In this document: in pieces, positions 6,803-14,030 of the stretch
How positions within the stretch are numbered: the stretch's first letter is position 1
Layout: each line of letters starts with the position of its first letter
DNA from: Actinomycetota bacterium
GTDB lineage: Bacteria > Actinomycetota > Thermoleophilia > Solirubrobacterales > Solirubrobacteraceae
Length of the DNA stretch: 30,191 bases
Reading direction: 5' to 3'
Assembly (NCBI GenBank): GCA_005788585.1
Contig: SYBY01000523.1
Span: forward strand, 1-30,191
The notes under the pieces: model-generated
Told to the model about the DNA's origin: nothing
Seen by the model: the letters and a program-made list of their open reading frames with translations, nothing else
The model's database searches: none
Translations under genes and position numbers: made by a program

Positions 6803-8146
6803 CTAGCCCTGCGGGACCAGTTCGACCGGCGCCAGCGAGTTACCCGGCGCGATCGACGCGCAGTTCTCCGCGGCCGGCTGGTCGCCGAAGCGGCGCAGCA
6901 GCCACGTCGTCGCGGCGGGCAGCCACTTCGCCACGCTGGTGACATGGCTGTCGCCGTTGTACTGGCGGTAGTCGACCTTCACCCCACGCGAGCAGTACTC
7001 CAGCGCGAGTGCGCGCACGTCGCCGGCGACCATCACGCCGTCGCCCTTGCCGACACCCGGCACGTTGCCCTTCGTGCCCTCGAGCTCACCGCGCGCGCCC
7101 TGGCCGATGTACAGCGGGACCGACGGGGTGCCGCCCGTGCTCATGATCAGCTGGTTGACCTTCTCGACGTAGATCGGGATCGACTCCGGGACGCCGTACT
7201 CGGGCTTGGCGAGCTTCTTCCACGTCAGCCCGGGGTACCGGCCGAGGACCTCGGCGATGGAGTCATCCTTCATGCGCTCGTACACGCGCTCGCCGTAGGG
7301 CGACAGGTACTGCTTGAGGTCGACCTGGAACGACCGGGCGGCGCCGATGATCGCCATCGGCATGACGCCCGCCCAGAACTGGCTGCCGTTGACGTAGTGC
7401 AGGTTCGTGGAGGGCTTGACGAGCACGCCGCCCATTGCCGCGCCGACCATGCGCGCGTCGACATCGGGCGCGTACTCCGGTGCGAGCTCGGCCGCCCACT
7501 CCGTGGCGATCGCGCCGCCCGAGTAGCCGAACAGCCCGACCTTCGCGGCCTCGGTGAGCCCGGTCTCCGGGGCGCCGAACGCGGCCCGCAGGCCGTCAAG
7601 CGTGTTGTAGCCGTACTCCGGGCCCGCGGCGAAGTTCGCCTCCTGGCCCTGCGTGTCGGCGATGGCGACGGTGTACCCGCGGTTGAGGAACGGCGCGACG
7701 AGCAGCGCCTCGACGGTGTTCACGAGGCCGCCGAAGGTGACGCCGCCGGCGATCGCGTAGGACGGCTGGTCGTTGCGGTTCAGCGAGTCGTAGAACGACC
7801 CGTACGCGATGACGTGCGGGACGTTCGCGCGCCGCGTCGGCGGCTTGAGGATCGACGTGACGTTCGTCGTCGCCTGCCCGAGCGTGCCCGTCGAGCGGTA
7901 CAGGATCTGCACGGCCTGGATGCGGGACTTCACGCCCGCCAGGTGGTACGGCACGGTGCGCGTCTTCAGGACGGTGCCCGGCGCGACGTCCTCCAGCGGC
8001 GTGCTGTCCGTGTAGGCGTAGAACGGATCCAGCGACGGCCGCGGCACGGCGCTCGCCGCGCTCGGCGCGACCAGCAGCACGGCGACCAGCATCAGCAGCA
8101 CCACATGCACCCGGGCACGCAGCGTCCCGGCGTGTGAACCACCCAT
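6803..8146 (-). CDS. Secreted lipase-like alpha/beta hydrolase (secretory lipase family)
   Basis: This 447-residue exported protein begins with a basic N-terminus and hydrophobic segment (RARVHVVLLMLVAVLLVAPS, then AASA), a signal peptide cut near residue 33. The body matches the secretory lipase (LIP) family: start PFYAYTDSTPLEDVAPGTVLKTR, PHVIAYGSFYDS, and the nucleophile elbow GYSGG with Ser209 inside VGLFGYSGGAIATEWAAELAPEYAP. His401 in GDSHVTSV is the likely catalytic histidine. The catalytic Asp is less clear, because the usual QG..D..VP segment is replaced by a glycine-rich insertion (about 348-376). The substrate is probably an ester or triacylglycerol outside the cell. I chose the ATG at 8146 because it has GGGGGAG about 7 nt upstream; a TTG at 8161 would include that ribosome site in the gene. 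Confidence 0.85.
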   Translation of the reverse strand: MGGSHAGTLRARVHVVLLMLVAVLLVAPSAASAVPRPSLDPFYAYTDSTPLEDVAPGTVLKTRTVPYHLAGVKSRIQAVQILYRSTGTLGQATTNVTSILKPPTRRANVPHVIAYGSFYDSLNRNDQPSYAIAGGVTFGGLVNTVEALLVAPFLNRGYTVAIADTQGQEANFAAGPEYGYNTLDGLRAAFGAPETGLTEAAKVGLFGYSGGAIATEWAAELAPEYAPDVDARMVGAAMGGVLVKPSTNLHYVNGSQFWAGVMPMAIIGAARSFQVDLKQYLSPYGERVYERMKDDSIAEVLGRYPGLTWKKLAKPEYGVPESIPIYVEKVNQLIMSTGGTPSVPLYIGQGARGELEGTKGNVPGVGKGDGVMVAGDVRALALEYCSRGVKVDYRQYNGDSHVTSVAKWLPAATTWLLRRFGDQPAAENCASIAPGNSLAPVELVPQG

Positions 8147-8333
8147 CAGCTTCTCCCCCAACCTCGGTCCCTCCAGACCGCGCGGAGTCTAGGGAAAAGG
8201 TGACCGTTCGGCCAGCACGGTTGCCGAGGGCCCCGTGAAGCCCCGGAATCTCGGGGAATGCGAGGTCGCAGGCGAACCGCAACGCGCGGTCGCAGATCGC
8301 GCGGGGCGCCCGCCTGACATCCTCCCGCCGGCG
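8147..8333. other. Intergenic region between divergent lipase and phosphatase-like genes
   Basis: These 187 bp hold the upstream regions of both genes. I see a short inverted repeat, CCCCG (8241-8245) and CGGGG (8252-8256), in the presumed leader of the plus-strand gene, and an A-rich patch near 8193-8200. No convincing promoter pair or gene is visible. Confidence 0.5.
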
Positions 8334-8999
8334 ATGGGCGTCATCCTCCTCATCCGTCACGGCCAGGCGTCGTTCGGCTCCGACGACTACGACGTGCTCT
8401 CCGAGCAGGGACACGTCCAGGCGCGGCACACCGGCACGGTCCTTGCCGCGCGCGGGATCGAGCCCGCGCGGGTCATCGCCGGGGGCCTGCGGCGCCAGCG
8501 CGAGACCGCGGAGGGGCTGCTCGCCGGGCTCGGCCGCGCCGACCTCCCGATCGCCGAGGACCCGCGCTGGAACGAGTACGACCAGTTCGGCCTGCTCGGC
8601 CTCGGCCCGCAGGTCGAGGAGTGGCCGGAGGATCTCGCGCAGCGCAACCTGGTCTTCCAGGCGGCGCTCGATCAGGCGCTCGCGGCCTGGGTGGGCGGCG
8701 CGGTGGCCGACGGCGGCGGCGAGTCGCACGCCGACTTCCACGGCCGGGCGACCGCCGCGCTCGAGGAGCTGAAGACCGCGAAGGGCACGACGCTCGTCGT
8801 GAGCTCGGGCGGGGTCATCGCGCTCGTCGCCGCGCACCTCATGGGCGTCGAGCCCGCGCACTGGCCGGCGCTGAACCGCACGATGGTCAACGCCTCGATC
8901 ACGAAGGTGATCACCGGCCGCCGAGGGGCCACGCTCGTCTCGCTGAACGAGCATGGCCACCTCGAGGGCGCCGACGGCGTCGCCGTCACCTACCGCTGA
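8334..8999 (+). CDS. Histidine phosphatase superfamily protein (phosphoglycerate-mutase-like)
   Basis: This 221-residue protein opens with ILLIRHGQASFGSDDYDVLS, the RHG signature with nucleophile His9. The supporting Arg lies in GLRRQRETAEG and the acid in WNEYDQFG (Glu81). The second catalytic histidine, normally in 'VSHGG', is replaced: the motif reads VVSSGGVIAL with Ser158. This Ser form recurs in an actinobacterial and proteobacterial branch that starts 'RHGQAS', so it is not an isolated mutation, but ordinary two-histidine phosphatase chemistry is in doubt. The substrate is unknown. The ATG at 8334 is immediately before the first beta strand; longer in-frame starts (8235) would add about 33 low-complexity residues. 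It converges on the RTX-like gene with 3 bp between stop codons. Confidence 0.87.
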   Translation: MGVILLIRHGQASFGSDDYDVLSEQGHVQARHTGTVLAARGIEPARVIAGGLRRQRETAEGLLAGLGRADLPIAEDPRWNEYDQFGLLGLGPQVEEWPEDLAQRNLVFQAALDQALAAWVGGAVADGGGESHADFHGRATAALEELKTAKGTTLVVSSGGVIALVAAHLMGVEPAHWPALNRTMVNASITKVITGRRGATLVSLNEHGHLEGADGVAVTYR

Positions 9000-9009
9000 C
9001 CGTCAGCGG
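8993..9009. terminator. Compact inverted repeat between convergent genes, possible bidirectional terminator
   Basis: CCGCTGAC and GTCAGCGG are perfect 8-bp arms around one C. In RNA this would fold as a 6-bp stem with a 5-nt loop. Both stop codons lie in it (plus-strand TGA 8997-8999, minus-strand TGA 9005-9003). No T-run follows on either strand, so its strength is uncertain. Confidence 0.4.
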
Positions 9010-10145
9010 GCGGTGGCGGCCACGACCCGCTGGCTGGTCTTCTTGCCGAACCGGCCGCGCTCGACGGCGGTCACGTGCAGCTGACCGCCGCGCAGGACCT
9101 GCGCGCGCTCGGCCCGCGAGAGCACGAGGACGGTCGTCGCGCTCGTGCCCTTGCGCACCCGGAACGCCTTGGAGGCGAGCGCCCGGCCGCCGCGTGCGGC
9201 CCGCAGCGTCAGCGTGCCCTGGCACGTGCCGGCCTTCGGGCAGATGAGCCGCACCCCGACCCGCCCGCTGCGCTTGACGAACACGCCGCCGGTGTCGATG
9301 CGGACGTTCCTGCCCTCCTTGCGGTTCGAGCGGTCGACCGACTCGCAGTCGGCGGGCGGCTCGGCGTCCACGAGGTCGATCACGGCGAGGTCGCGGTCGA
9401 CCGTGCGGCGACGGCTCGGCTCGCCGCAGCTGACGATGACGTCGGCCTCGCCGTCGCGCGCCTCGATCCGGTTGTTCTCGTCCCCGCCGGTGAACGTGTC
9501 CCGGCCGGGCCCGCCGATGAGCGTGCCGAACCCGATCGCGTTCGGCTGGATCGTGAGGACGTCGTCGCCCTCGCCGCCGTCGAGGGTGTTGATGCCGAAG
9601 CTGTCGGTCAGCGTGTCGTTGCCGGCGTCGCCGAACAGCTGGTCGTCGTTGCCGTCGCCGGTGATGGTGTCGTCGCCGGCGCGGCCGCGGATGAGGTCGT
9701 CCTCCTGGCCGCCGGACAGCACGTCGTTCGCCGCGCCGCCCTGGATGGCGTCACGGCCGAGGCCGCCGCTGATGGTCATCGGGTCCGGGAAGTCCTCGGG
9801 GACCTCCAGGAAGTCGTTGCCGCCGCTCATCCCGACGGTGACGACGGGGTTGATGCGGACGCACGTGGCGGCGGTGACGGTGTCGCCCCGGGTCTCGGTG
9901 GCGACGCAGCCGCCCGCCAGGCGGATGCCGTCGAAGCCGCCGCCGGAGGAGAAGCGGTACTTCGTCTCGCCGCCCTCCTGCACGAGCCCGAGGCTCCAGT
10001 TGTCCTCGAGGTTCGTGACGTCGACGATGCGCAGCCCGTCGGGGCCCGAGGACACCTCGGCGAGGGCGTGGGCGCTCGGCGCGGCCGCGGCGAACGCCCC
10101 GGCGGTGGCGAGGGCGGCGATGGCGGTGGTGATGGTGCGATGCAT
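9003..10145 (-). CDS. Secreted RTX/hemolysin-type calcium-binding repeat protein
   Basis: This 380-residue protein starts with a signal peptide (TITTAIAALATAGAFAAAAP, SAHA; cleavage near residue 28). Residues 126-222 carry about nine RTX-like nonapeptides (GGLGRDAIQ, GGQEDDLIR, GRAGDDTIT, GDAGNDTLT, GGEGDDVLT, GGPGRDTFT), which form a calcium-binding beta roll outside the cell. A segment typical of Solirubrobacterales secreted proteins follows (EADVIVSCGEPSRRRTVDRD to DCESVD). The C-terminal 100 residues form a beta-rich domain with Cys302 and Cys308. No catalytic domain is present, so a surface or matrix role is inferred. The ATG at 10145 has a clear Shine-Dalgarno sequence (AGGAG, about 7 nt upstream). 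Confidence 0.85.
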   Translation of the reverse strand: MHRTITTAIAALATAGAFAAAAPSAHALAEVSSGPDGLRIVDVTNLEDNWSLGLVQEGGETKYRFSSGGGFDGIRLAGGCVATETRGDTVTAATCVRINPVVTVGMSGGNDFLEVPEDFPDPMTISGGLGRDAIQGGAANDVLSGGQEDDLIRGRAGDDTITGDGNDDQLFGDAGNDTLTDSFGINTLDGGEGDDVLTIQPNAIGFGTLIGGPGRDTFTGGDENNRIEARDGEADVIVSCGEPSRRRTVDRDLAVIDLVDAEPPADCESVDRSNRKEGRNVRIDTGGVFVKRSGRVGVRLICPKAGTCQGTLTLRAARGGRALASKAFRVRKGTSATTVLVLSRAERAQVLRGGQLHVTAVERGRFGKKTSQRVVAATAR

Positions 10146-10213
10146 GGTGATCTCCTGACAGATGGTCGGTCGTGTCGGAGGGGCAACCGCACGGGTGCCC
10201 GGGATGTCACGCC

Positions 10214-10233
10214 TGTGTCGCACATGCGACACA
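10214..10233. promoter_or_regulatory. 20-bp palindrome TGTGTCGCA-CA-TGCGACACA
   Basis: Nine-base arms match perfectly around a 2-bp centre. It lies in the 154-bp divergent region between the RTX-like gene (start 10145, minus) and the MaoC-like gene (start 10300, plus). Size and symmetry fit a dimeric repressor operator, or a small hairpin in either transcript. Confidence 0.45.
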
Positions 10234-10239
10234 ACGCGT

Positions 10240-10263
10240 GAACGCCGTTCATGAACGCGGTTC
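10240..10263. promoter_or_regulatory. 24-bp inverted repeat with perfect core CGTTCATGAACG
   Basis: The core 10246-10257 is a perfect 12-bp palindrome. The outer GAAC (10240-10243) and GTTC (10260-10263) also pair, leaving only two mismatched positions per half. It lies 36 bp upstream of the MaoC-like start and 6 bp from the palindrome at 10214-10233. The form resembles a TetR-class operator; no regulator gene is nearby. Confidence 0.45.
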
Positions 10264-10299
10264 TTGCGACGGCCTCGAGCAAAGTCGACAGTGGTCGCC

Positions 10300-10794
10300 A
10301 TGACCACGGACCAGCAGCGCCGCGCCGGGCGCTTCACCCGGCCCTCTGACGCACCGGCGGCCCCCTGGTTCCGGCTGCGCTTCGACGAGCTGGAGGTCGG
10401 GATGCGGACGACGACCACGGGCCGGACCATCACGGACGCCGACGTCGTCATGTTCGGTGGCCTGACCGGCCAGCTGCACGGCGTGCACGTCGACGAGCAG
10501 TTCGCGGCCATGACCCCCGCCGGTCAGCGCACGCCCCAGGGGATGCTCCTCGTGTCCTACGCCCTCGGACTGCTGCCGCTGCACGACAGCCCCGCGATCG
10601 TGCTGCGCGGCTTCAAGGACATCACCTTCAAGCGTCCCGGGCGCATCGGGATGACCATCCACGCGGTCGCCCGTGTCGCAGGCCTACGGGTGCTGAGCGA
10701 CGACGCCGGTCTCGTCGACACGCGGCTGGACCTCCTCGATGAGACCGATGCCCTCATCGCTCGCGGCGCTGCCGCGATCGTCTGGGCGCGGTAG
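10300..10794 (+). CDS. MaoC-like (hotdog-fold) dehydratase-related protein
   Basis: This 164-residue protein has the single-hotdog MaoC layout: FDELEVGMRTTTTGRTITDA, DVVMFGGLTGQLHGVHVDEQ, TPQGMLLVSYALGLL, then FKDITFKRPGRIGMTIHA. MaoC/R-hydratase enzymes hydrate trans-2-enoyl-CoA using the Asp and His of the 'GD.NP.H' motif. Here the motif reads GQLHGVH, so His63 is kept but the Asp is Gln58, and normal hydratase activity is doubtful. It may act on another thioester or bind acyl-CoA. The ATG at 10300 is chosen because it precedes the conserved region; alternative GTG 10291 or TTG 10264 starts add a few unconserved residues. Two palindromes lie upstream. The ABC transporter gene follows on the same strand, 49 bp downstream. 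Confidence 0.8.
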   Translation: MTTDQQRRAGRFTRPSDAPAAPWFRLRFDELEVGMRTTTTGRTITDADVVMFGGLTGQLHGVHVDEQFAAMTPAGQRTPQGMLLVSYALGLLPLHDSPAIVLRGFKDITFKRPGRIGMTIHAVARVAGLRVLSDDAGLVDTRLDLLDETDALIARGAAAIVWAR

Positions 10795-10830
10795 GTCAGC
10801 TCTGTCCAAGGCGCCGCACGCGCGGCGTCC

Positions 10831-10836
10831 TAGGCT
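10831..10836 (+). promoter_or_regulatory. -10-like TAGGCT upstream of the ABC ATPase
   Basis: TAGGCT fits TANNNT and ends 7 nt before the GTG at 10844, where there is no Shine-Dalgarno site. This arrangement implies a leaderless transcript for the exporter ATPase. Confidence 0.4.
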
Positions 10837-10843
10837 GAGACGC

Positions 10844-11743
10844 GTGACGGCTGAACCCGCCATCTCACTGCACGGGGTCGTCAAGCGGTTCGGACCGCTG
10901 ACGGCGGTCGACCACCTCGACCTCGAGGTCCCCGCAGGCGTCTGCTTCGGCCTGCTCGGCCCCACCGGCGCAGGGAAGTCGACGACGATGCGCCTGCTCA
11001 CCGCGCAGGCGCTCGCCGACGAGGGCGCCATCCGTGTCCTGGGGCACGACGTGCCCGACGACTCGAAGGCCGCGCGCCTGCGGATGGGCGTGTGCCCGCA
11101 GCAGGACAATCTCGACGTCGAGATGACGGTCCGCCAGACCCTCGCCGTGTTCTCGCGTCTCTATCGGGTGCCGCGCCACGAGCGCAGCGCGGCGATCGAC
11201 CGCGCGCTGCAGATCGCGCGCCTGACCGACCGCGCCGACGCGAAGGTCACCGAGCTGTCGGGCGGGATGCGCCGCCGGCTGCTCATCGGCCGCGCGCTGG
11301 TCCACACCCCCGACCTGGTCCTCCTCGACGAGCCCACCGTCGGGCTGGATCCGCAGGTGCGCCAGGAGCTGTGGTCGCTCATCGACGGACTGCGCAGCGA
11401 AGGGGTCACGGTCCTGATGAGCACGCACTACATCGAGGAGGCCGAGCGGCTCGCCGACATCGTCGGCGTGATGGCGGGCGGGCAGATCGTGGCGCTGGGC
11501 CCGCCCGACGAACTCGTGGCCGCCCATGCGGGGCGTGAGGTCGTGGAGGTCTACGGGCCGCCCGCGCGGCTGACCGAGGTCGACACCGAGGCCGCCGCGA
11601 ACGGCTGGCAGACCCGGCGGAGCGGTCCGGCGATCGCCATCCTGCGGGCCGACGAACTGGACGGTGCGCTGCCCGATGGGGAACGGCGCGCCGCGACGCT
11701 CGAGGACGCGTTCGTCGTGCTCACGGGACAGGAGATCGAATGA
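10844..11743 (+). CDS. ABC-2 type exporter, ATP-binding subunit (DrrA/NodI-like)
   Basis: This 299-residue ATPase has Walker A GPTGAGKST (39-47), Q-loop CPQQDNLD (84-91), signature LSGGM (138-142), Walker B LVLLDEPT (158-165) and the switch His195 in LMSTHYIEEAERLAD. The mark LDEPTVGLDPQVRQELW and the C-terminal domain after residue 225 place it with DrrA/NodI-type exporters. The partner permease is at 12342, but a small secreted-protein gene lies between the two. The GTG start at 10844 is supported by the -10-like TAGGCT 7 nt upstream and by the first beta strand (ISLHGVVKRFG) beginning at residue 7. The substrate is unknown. Confidence 0.9.
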   Translation: MTAEPAISLHGVVKRFGPLTAVDHLDLEVPAGVCFGLLGPTGAGKSTTMRLLTAQALADEGAIRVLGHDVPDDSKAARLRMGVCPQQDNLDVEMTVRQTLAVFSRLYRVPRHERSAAIDRALQIARLTDRADAKVTELSGGMRRRLLIGRALVHTPDLVLLDEPTVGLDPQVRQELWSLIDGLRSEGVTVLMSTHYIEEAERLADIVGVMAGGQIVALGPPDELVAAHAGREVVEVYGPPARLTEVDTEAAANGWQTRRSGPAIAILRADELDGALPDGERRAATLEDAFVVLTGQEIE

Positions 11744-11881
11744 GGACTGCGGAGAACCGATCCGGGATCGACCCTGACCCGGTGTGCGGGCCGCACCGGT
11801 GGTGCGAGGGGCTGGCCGGACGTAGGTTCGGGGAGGACGGGCACAGGCCCGCCGACCCTCCCCATCTGGCAGGAGCCGCAC

Positions 11882-12319
11882 ATGATGTTCTCTCGTTCGA
11901 TCGCCGGGCTGTCCGGCGTCGTTGCCCTGATCGCCGGAGCGATCGCCCTGCCGGCGCTCGCCGACGGCGATCACCCGACCACGATGGACGCGCCCGCGTC
12001 GCACGCCGCGCCGGCGGGCATGTCCGTCAAGGCCACGATCAAGCCGGACACGATGAAGGGGCACAACCTCTTCGTCACCACGAAGGGCTTTCGGTTCGCG
12101 CCGCAGCACGCCAGCTCGAAGCACATCCAGGGCGAAGGACACGCACATATCTACGTCGACGGAAAGAAGCTGACGCGCCTGTACGGGAACGCGTTCTACC
12201 TCGGCGATCTCGCGCCCGGGACCCGGAAGGTCAAGGTCACGCTCAACGGCAACGATCACGGCGACTACGTGCGCGGCGGGAAGGCCGTCGCCTCGACGGT
12301 CACGGTCAAGGTCCCCTGA
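11882..12319 (+). CDS. Small secreted beta-sandwich-like protein, His-rich, unknown function
   Basis: This 145-residue protein has a signal peptide (SRSIAGLSGVVALIAGAIAL, PALA; cleavage near 28). The mature part begins with an acidic and histidine-rich linker (DGDHPTTMDAPASHAAP). One compact beta-rich domain follows with GHNLFVTTKGFRFAPQH, IQGEGHAHIYVDGKKLTRLY, LAPGTRKVKVTLNGNDHGDY and STVTVKV. The pattern 'GHAH.YVDG ... LPPG.h.v.VtLn.ndH..y' recurs in bacterial extracellular proteins, some near copper-handling genes. The histidines (GHAH, NDHGD) could bind a metal, but this is inference. The ATG at 11882 has AGGAG about 7 nt upstream. It lies 138 bp after the exporter ATPase and 22 bp before the permease, so it may be co-expressed with the exporter. 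Confidence 0.72.
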   Translation: MMFSRSIAGLSGVVALIAGAIALPALADGDHPTTMDAPASHAAPAGMSVKATIKPDTMKGHNLFVTTKGFRFAPQHASSKHIQGEGHAHIYVDGKKLTRLYGNAFYLGDLAPGTRKVKVTLNGNDHGDYVRGGKAVASTVTVKVP

Positions 12320-12341
12320 GCCACGTCACGGAGGGCCGGTC

Positions 12342-13145
12342 GTGAGCGCGGCCGGCATCTCCTCCCGCTTGCGGCGGCCCCGGCGCCTGGAACCCGCCGC
12401 CGTCCTCGGCGTCATGAGCCGTGACGTCACGATCTTCCGCAAGTTCTGGAAGGCGACGACGTTCAGCTCGGTCGTCGAGCCGACGATCTACCTCATCGCG
12501 TTCGGGTTCGGCTTCGGCGCGCTGGTCACCGAGGTCGGCGGGGTCGACTACATCGAGTACGTCGGCACCGGCATCGTCGCGAGCGCCGCGCTGTTCGCCA
12601 GCGTGTTCGCGGGCATGTTCAACACGTTCGTGCGCCGCGAGTTCCAGCGGACGTACGACGCGATCCTCGCCGCGCCCGTGAACACCGAGGAGCTCGTCAC
12701 CGCCGAGATCCTGTGGATCGCGTGCCGCGCGGGCGTCTACTGCATGGCGCCGCTGCTGGTGGCCACGCTGTTCGGCCTGACCCCGGAGTGGACGACGATC
12801 TTCGTGCCCTTCGTCGGCTTCCTGACGGGCTTTGGCTTCGCGTCGTTCGGCGTGCTCATCAGCGCGCTGGCGAAGTCGATCGACAACTTCAACTACGTCA
12901 CGAGCGCGGTCGTCACCCCGCTGTTCCTGATCTCGGGCACGTTCTTCCCGATCAGCGGGCTGCCCGACGGCATCCAGGTCATCGCCCAGATCAACCCGCT
13001 GTACCACTGCGTGCAGCTCGTGCGGGCGCTCGTGCTCGGCGGGCTGGAGCTCGCGGACGCCTGGCACGTCGTGGCGCTCCTGGTCTTCGCGGTCGCGATG
13101 TGGCTGCTGGCGATCTGGCGTCAGCGCATCCGCCTCATCGACTGA
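12342..13145 (+). CDS. ABC-2 type exporter, membrane subunit (DrrB/NodJ-like)
   Basis: This 267-residue permease has the ABC2_membrane layout: a cytosolic N-terminus, then about six membrane segments (near 45-62, 75-95, 125-145, 150-172, 180-200 and 235-257). The conserved stretches are FVRREFQRTYDAILAAPVNT, SALAKSIDNFNYVTSAVVTP, LFLISGTFFPISGLPDGIQ and INPLYHCVQLVRALVLG, which match the NodJ/DrrB signature. It forms a transporter with the ATPase at 10844. The GTG at 12342 is preceded by GGAGG at 12330-12334. A small inverted-repeat-free gap of 38 bp separates it from the next gene. Confidence 0.9.
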   Translation: MSAAGISSRLRRPRRLEPAAVLGVMSRDVTIFRKFWKATTFSSVVEPTIYLIAFGFGFGALVTEVGGVDYIEYVGTGIVASAALFASVFAGMFNTFVRREFQRTYDAILAAPVNTEELVTAEILWIACRAGVYCMAPLLVATLFGLTPEWTTIFVPFVGFLTGFGFASFGVLISALAKSIDNFNYVTSAVVTPLFLISGTFFPISGLPDGIQVIAQINPLYHCVQLVRALVLGGLELADAWHVVALLVFAVAMWLLAIWRQRIRLID

Positions 13146-13183
13146 GAACCTGTCGGCCTCCCCGACCGTCAGGAGGACCCGAC

Positions 13184-14026
13184 ATGTGGAGGAAGACCGA
13201 CCTTCTCCATCCCGCCACCGTCATCGCGAGCATCGCGCTCTTCGTGTCGCTCGGCGGTGTGACCTATGCCGCCGCGACCATCGGCACGAAGCAGCTGAAG
13301 AACGGCGCGGTCAGCCGGGCGAAGATCAAGAACCGCGCGGTGTCGCCGAGCAAGCTCGCCAACCGCGCCGTCACCAATCAGAAGCTCGCGACGAACGCGG
13401 TCACGCCCGCCAAGCTGCGCGCCCGGGCGGTGACCGTCGGAAAGATCGCCGACAACGCCGTCCAGAGCCCGAACCTCACGACCGGCGCGGTCACCGAGAG
13501 CAAACTCGGCTCAGGCGCGGTGACGCCGAGCAAGCTGGGCGCCGGCGCCGTGGGCACCGCCGCGCTGGCCGAGGGCGCGGTCACCGCCGGGAAGATCCCC
13601 GACGGGACGATTCCGGCGAGCAAGCTCCAGGCCGGCCAGGTCGTCACGGGGCGCGGCGCGCTGACGAACTTCCACACCGACCTGACCAACGGTCAGGCGG
13701 CCACGGTCGCGACCCTGGCGGGCTTCGGCACGATCAGCACCACGTGCACGAACGGCAACGCCGACTCCCAGTTCACCAACCAGGCGGGCGTCCCCGTCGA
13801 CGCGCGGCGGCTGTCGACGTCGAACGGGCTGCCGAACACCGTCGCCGTCTCGGCGGTCGGCACGGGCGCGAGCGTCACGGTCGCCAACGGCGCCGGCAAC
13901 CAGGTCGTGACCTGGCAGCTCGGCTACACCGACGCCGCGGGCGTCCAGCACGTCGCGACGGTCGAGATCACGAACGTCCTGGACGGCACGGCCTGCACCG
14001 TCATGGGCCAGGCGCAGGCCGGCTGA
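13184..14026 (+). CDS. Secreted decapeptide-repeat protein (NGAVTxxKLx repeats), unknown function
   Basis: This 280-residue protein begins with a leader typical of Thermoleophilia proteins (MWRKTDLLHPATVIASIALF, then VSLGGVTYAAA). From residue 40 to 150 it consists of eleven decapeptides of the form [N/G]-[G/R/N]-A-V-[T/S]-x-x-K-[L/I]-x with no gaps, which would give a regular beta-helix-like or coiled rod. The C-terminal 130 residues form a beta-rich domain with Cys at TTCTNG and TACTVMG. The function is unknown; a cell-surface stalk or cell-wall-associated role is inferred from export and repeats. The ATG at 13184 has a strong Shine-Dalgarno sequence (AGGAGG, 13171-13176). The stop codon is 4 bp from the stop of the convergent DUF2252 gene. 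Confidence 0.8.
   Translation: MWRKTDLLHPATVIASIALFVSLGGVTYAAATIGTKQLKNGAVSRAKIKNRAVSPSKLANRAVTNQKLATNAVTPAKLRARAVTVGKIADNAVQSPNLTTGAVTESKLGSGAVTPSKLGAGAVGTAALAEGAVTAGKIPDGTIPASKLQAGQVVTGRGALTNFHTDLTNGQAATVATLAGFGTISTTCTNGNADSQFTNQAGVPVDARRLSTSNGLPNTVAVSAVGTGASVTVANGAGNQVVTWQLGYTDAAGVQHVATVEITNVLDGTACTVMGQAQAG
13301..13633 (+). repeat. Eleven tandem 30-bp units encoding decapeptides
   Basis: Each unit encodes one decapeptide around A-V-[T/S]-x-x-K-[L/I]. Bases coding the conserved GCGGTC / AAG core repeat, while the flanking codons vary. Unlike the TPR array at 2706-3527, units are clearly diverged, which indicates an older expansion. Confidence 0.8.
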
Positions 14027-14030
14027 CCGC

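Noticed and set aside
9075..10241. 388-codon plus-strand frame opposite the RTX-like gene
   Set aside because: The Val/Ala/Asp periodicity mirrors the RTX repeats on the other strand; no start signal or motif.
12306..13067. 253-codon minus-strand frame opposite the ABC permease
   Set aside because: Dominated by R, D, A, E and H without any fold signature, while the plus strand encodes a clear membrane protein.
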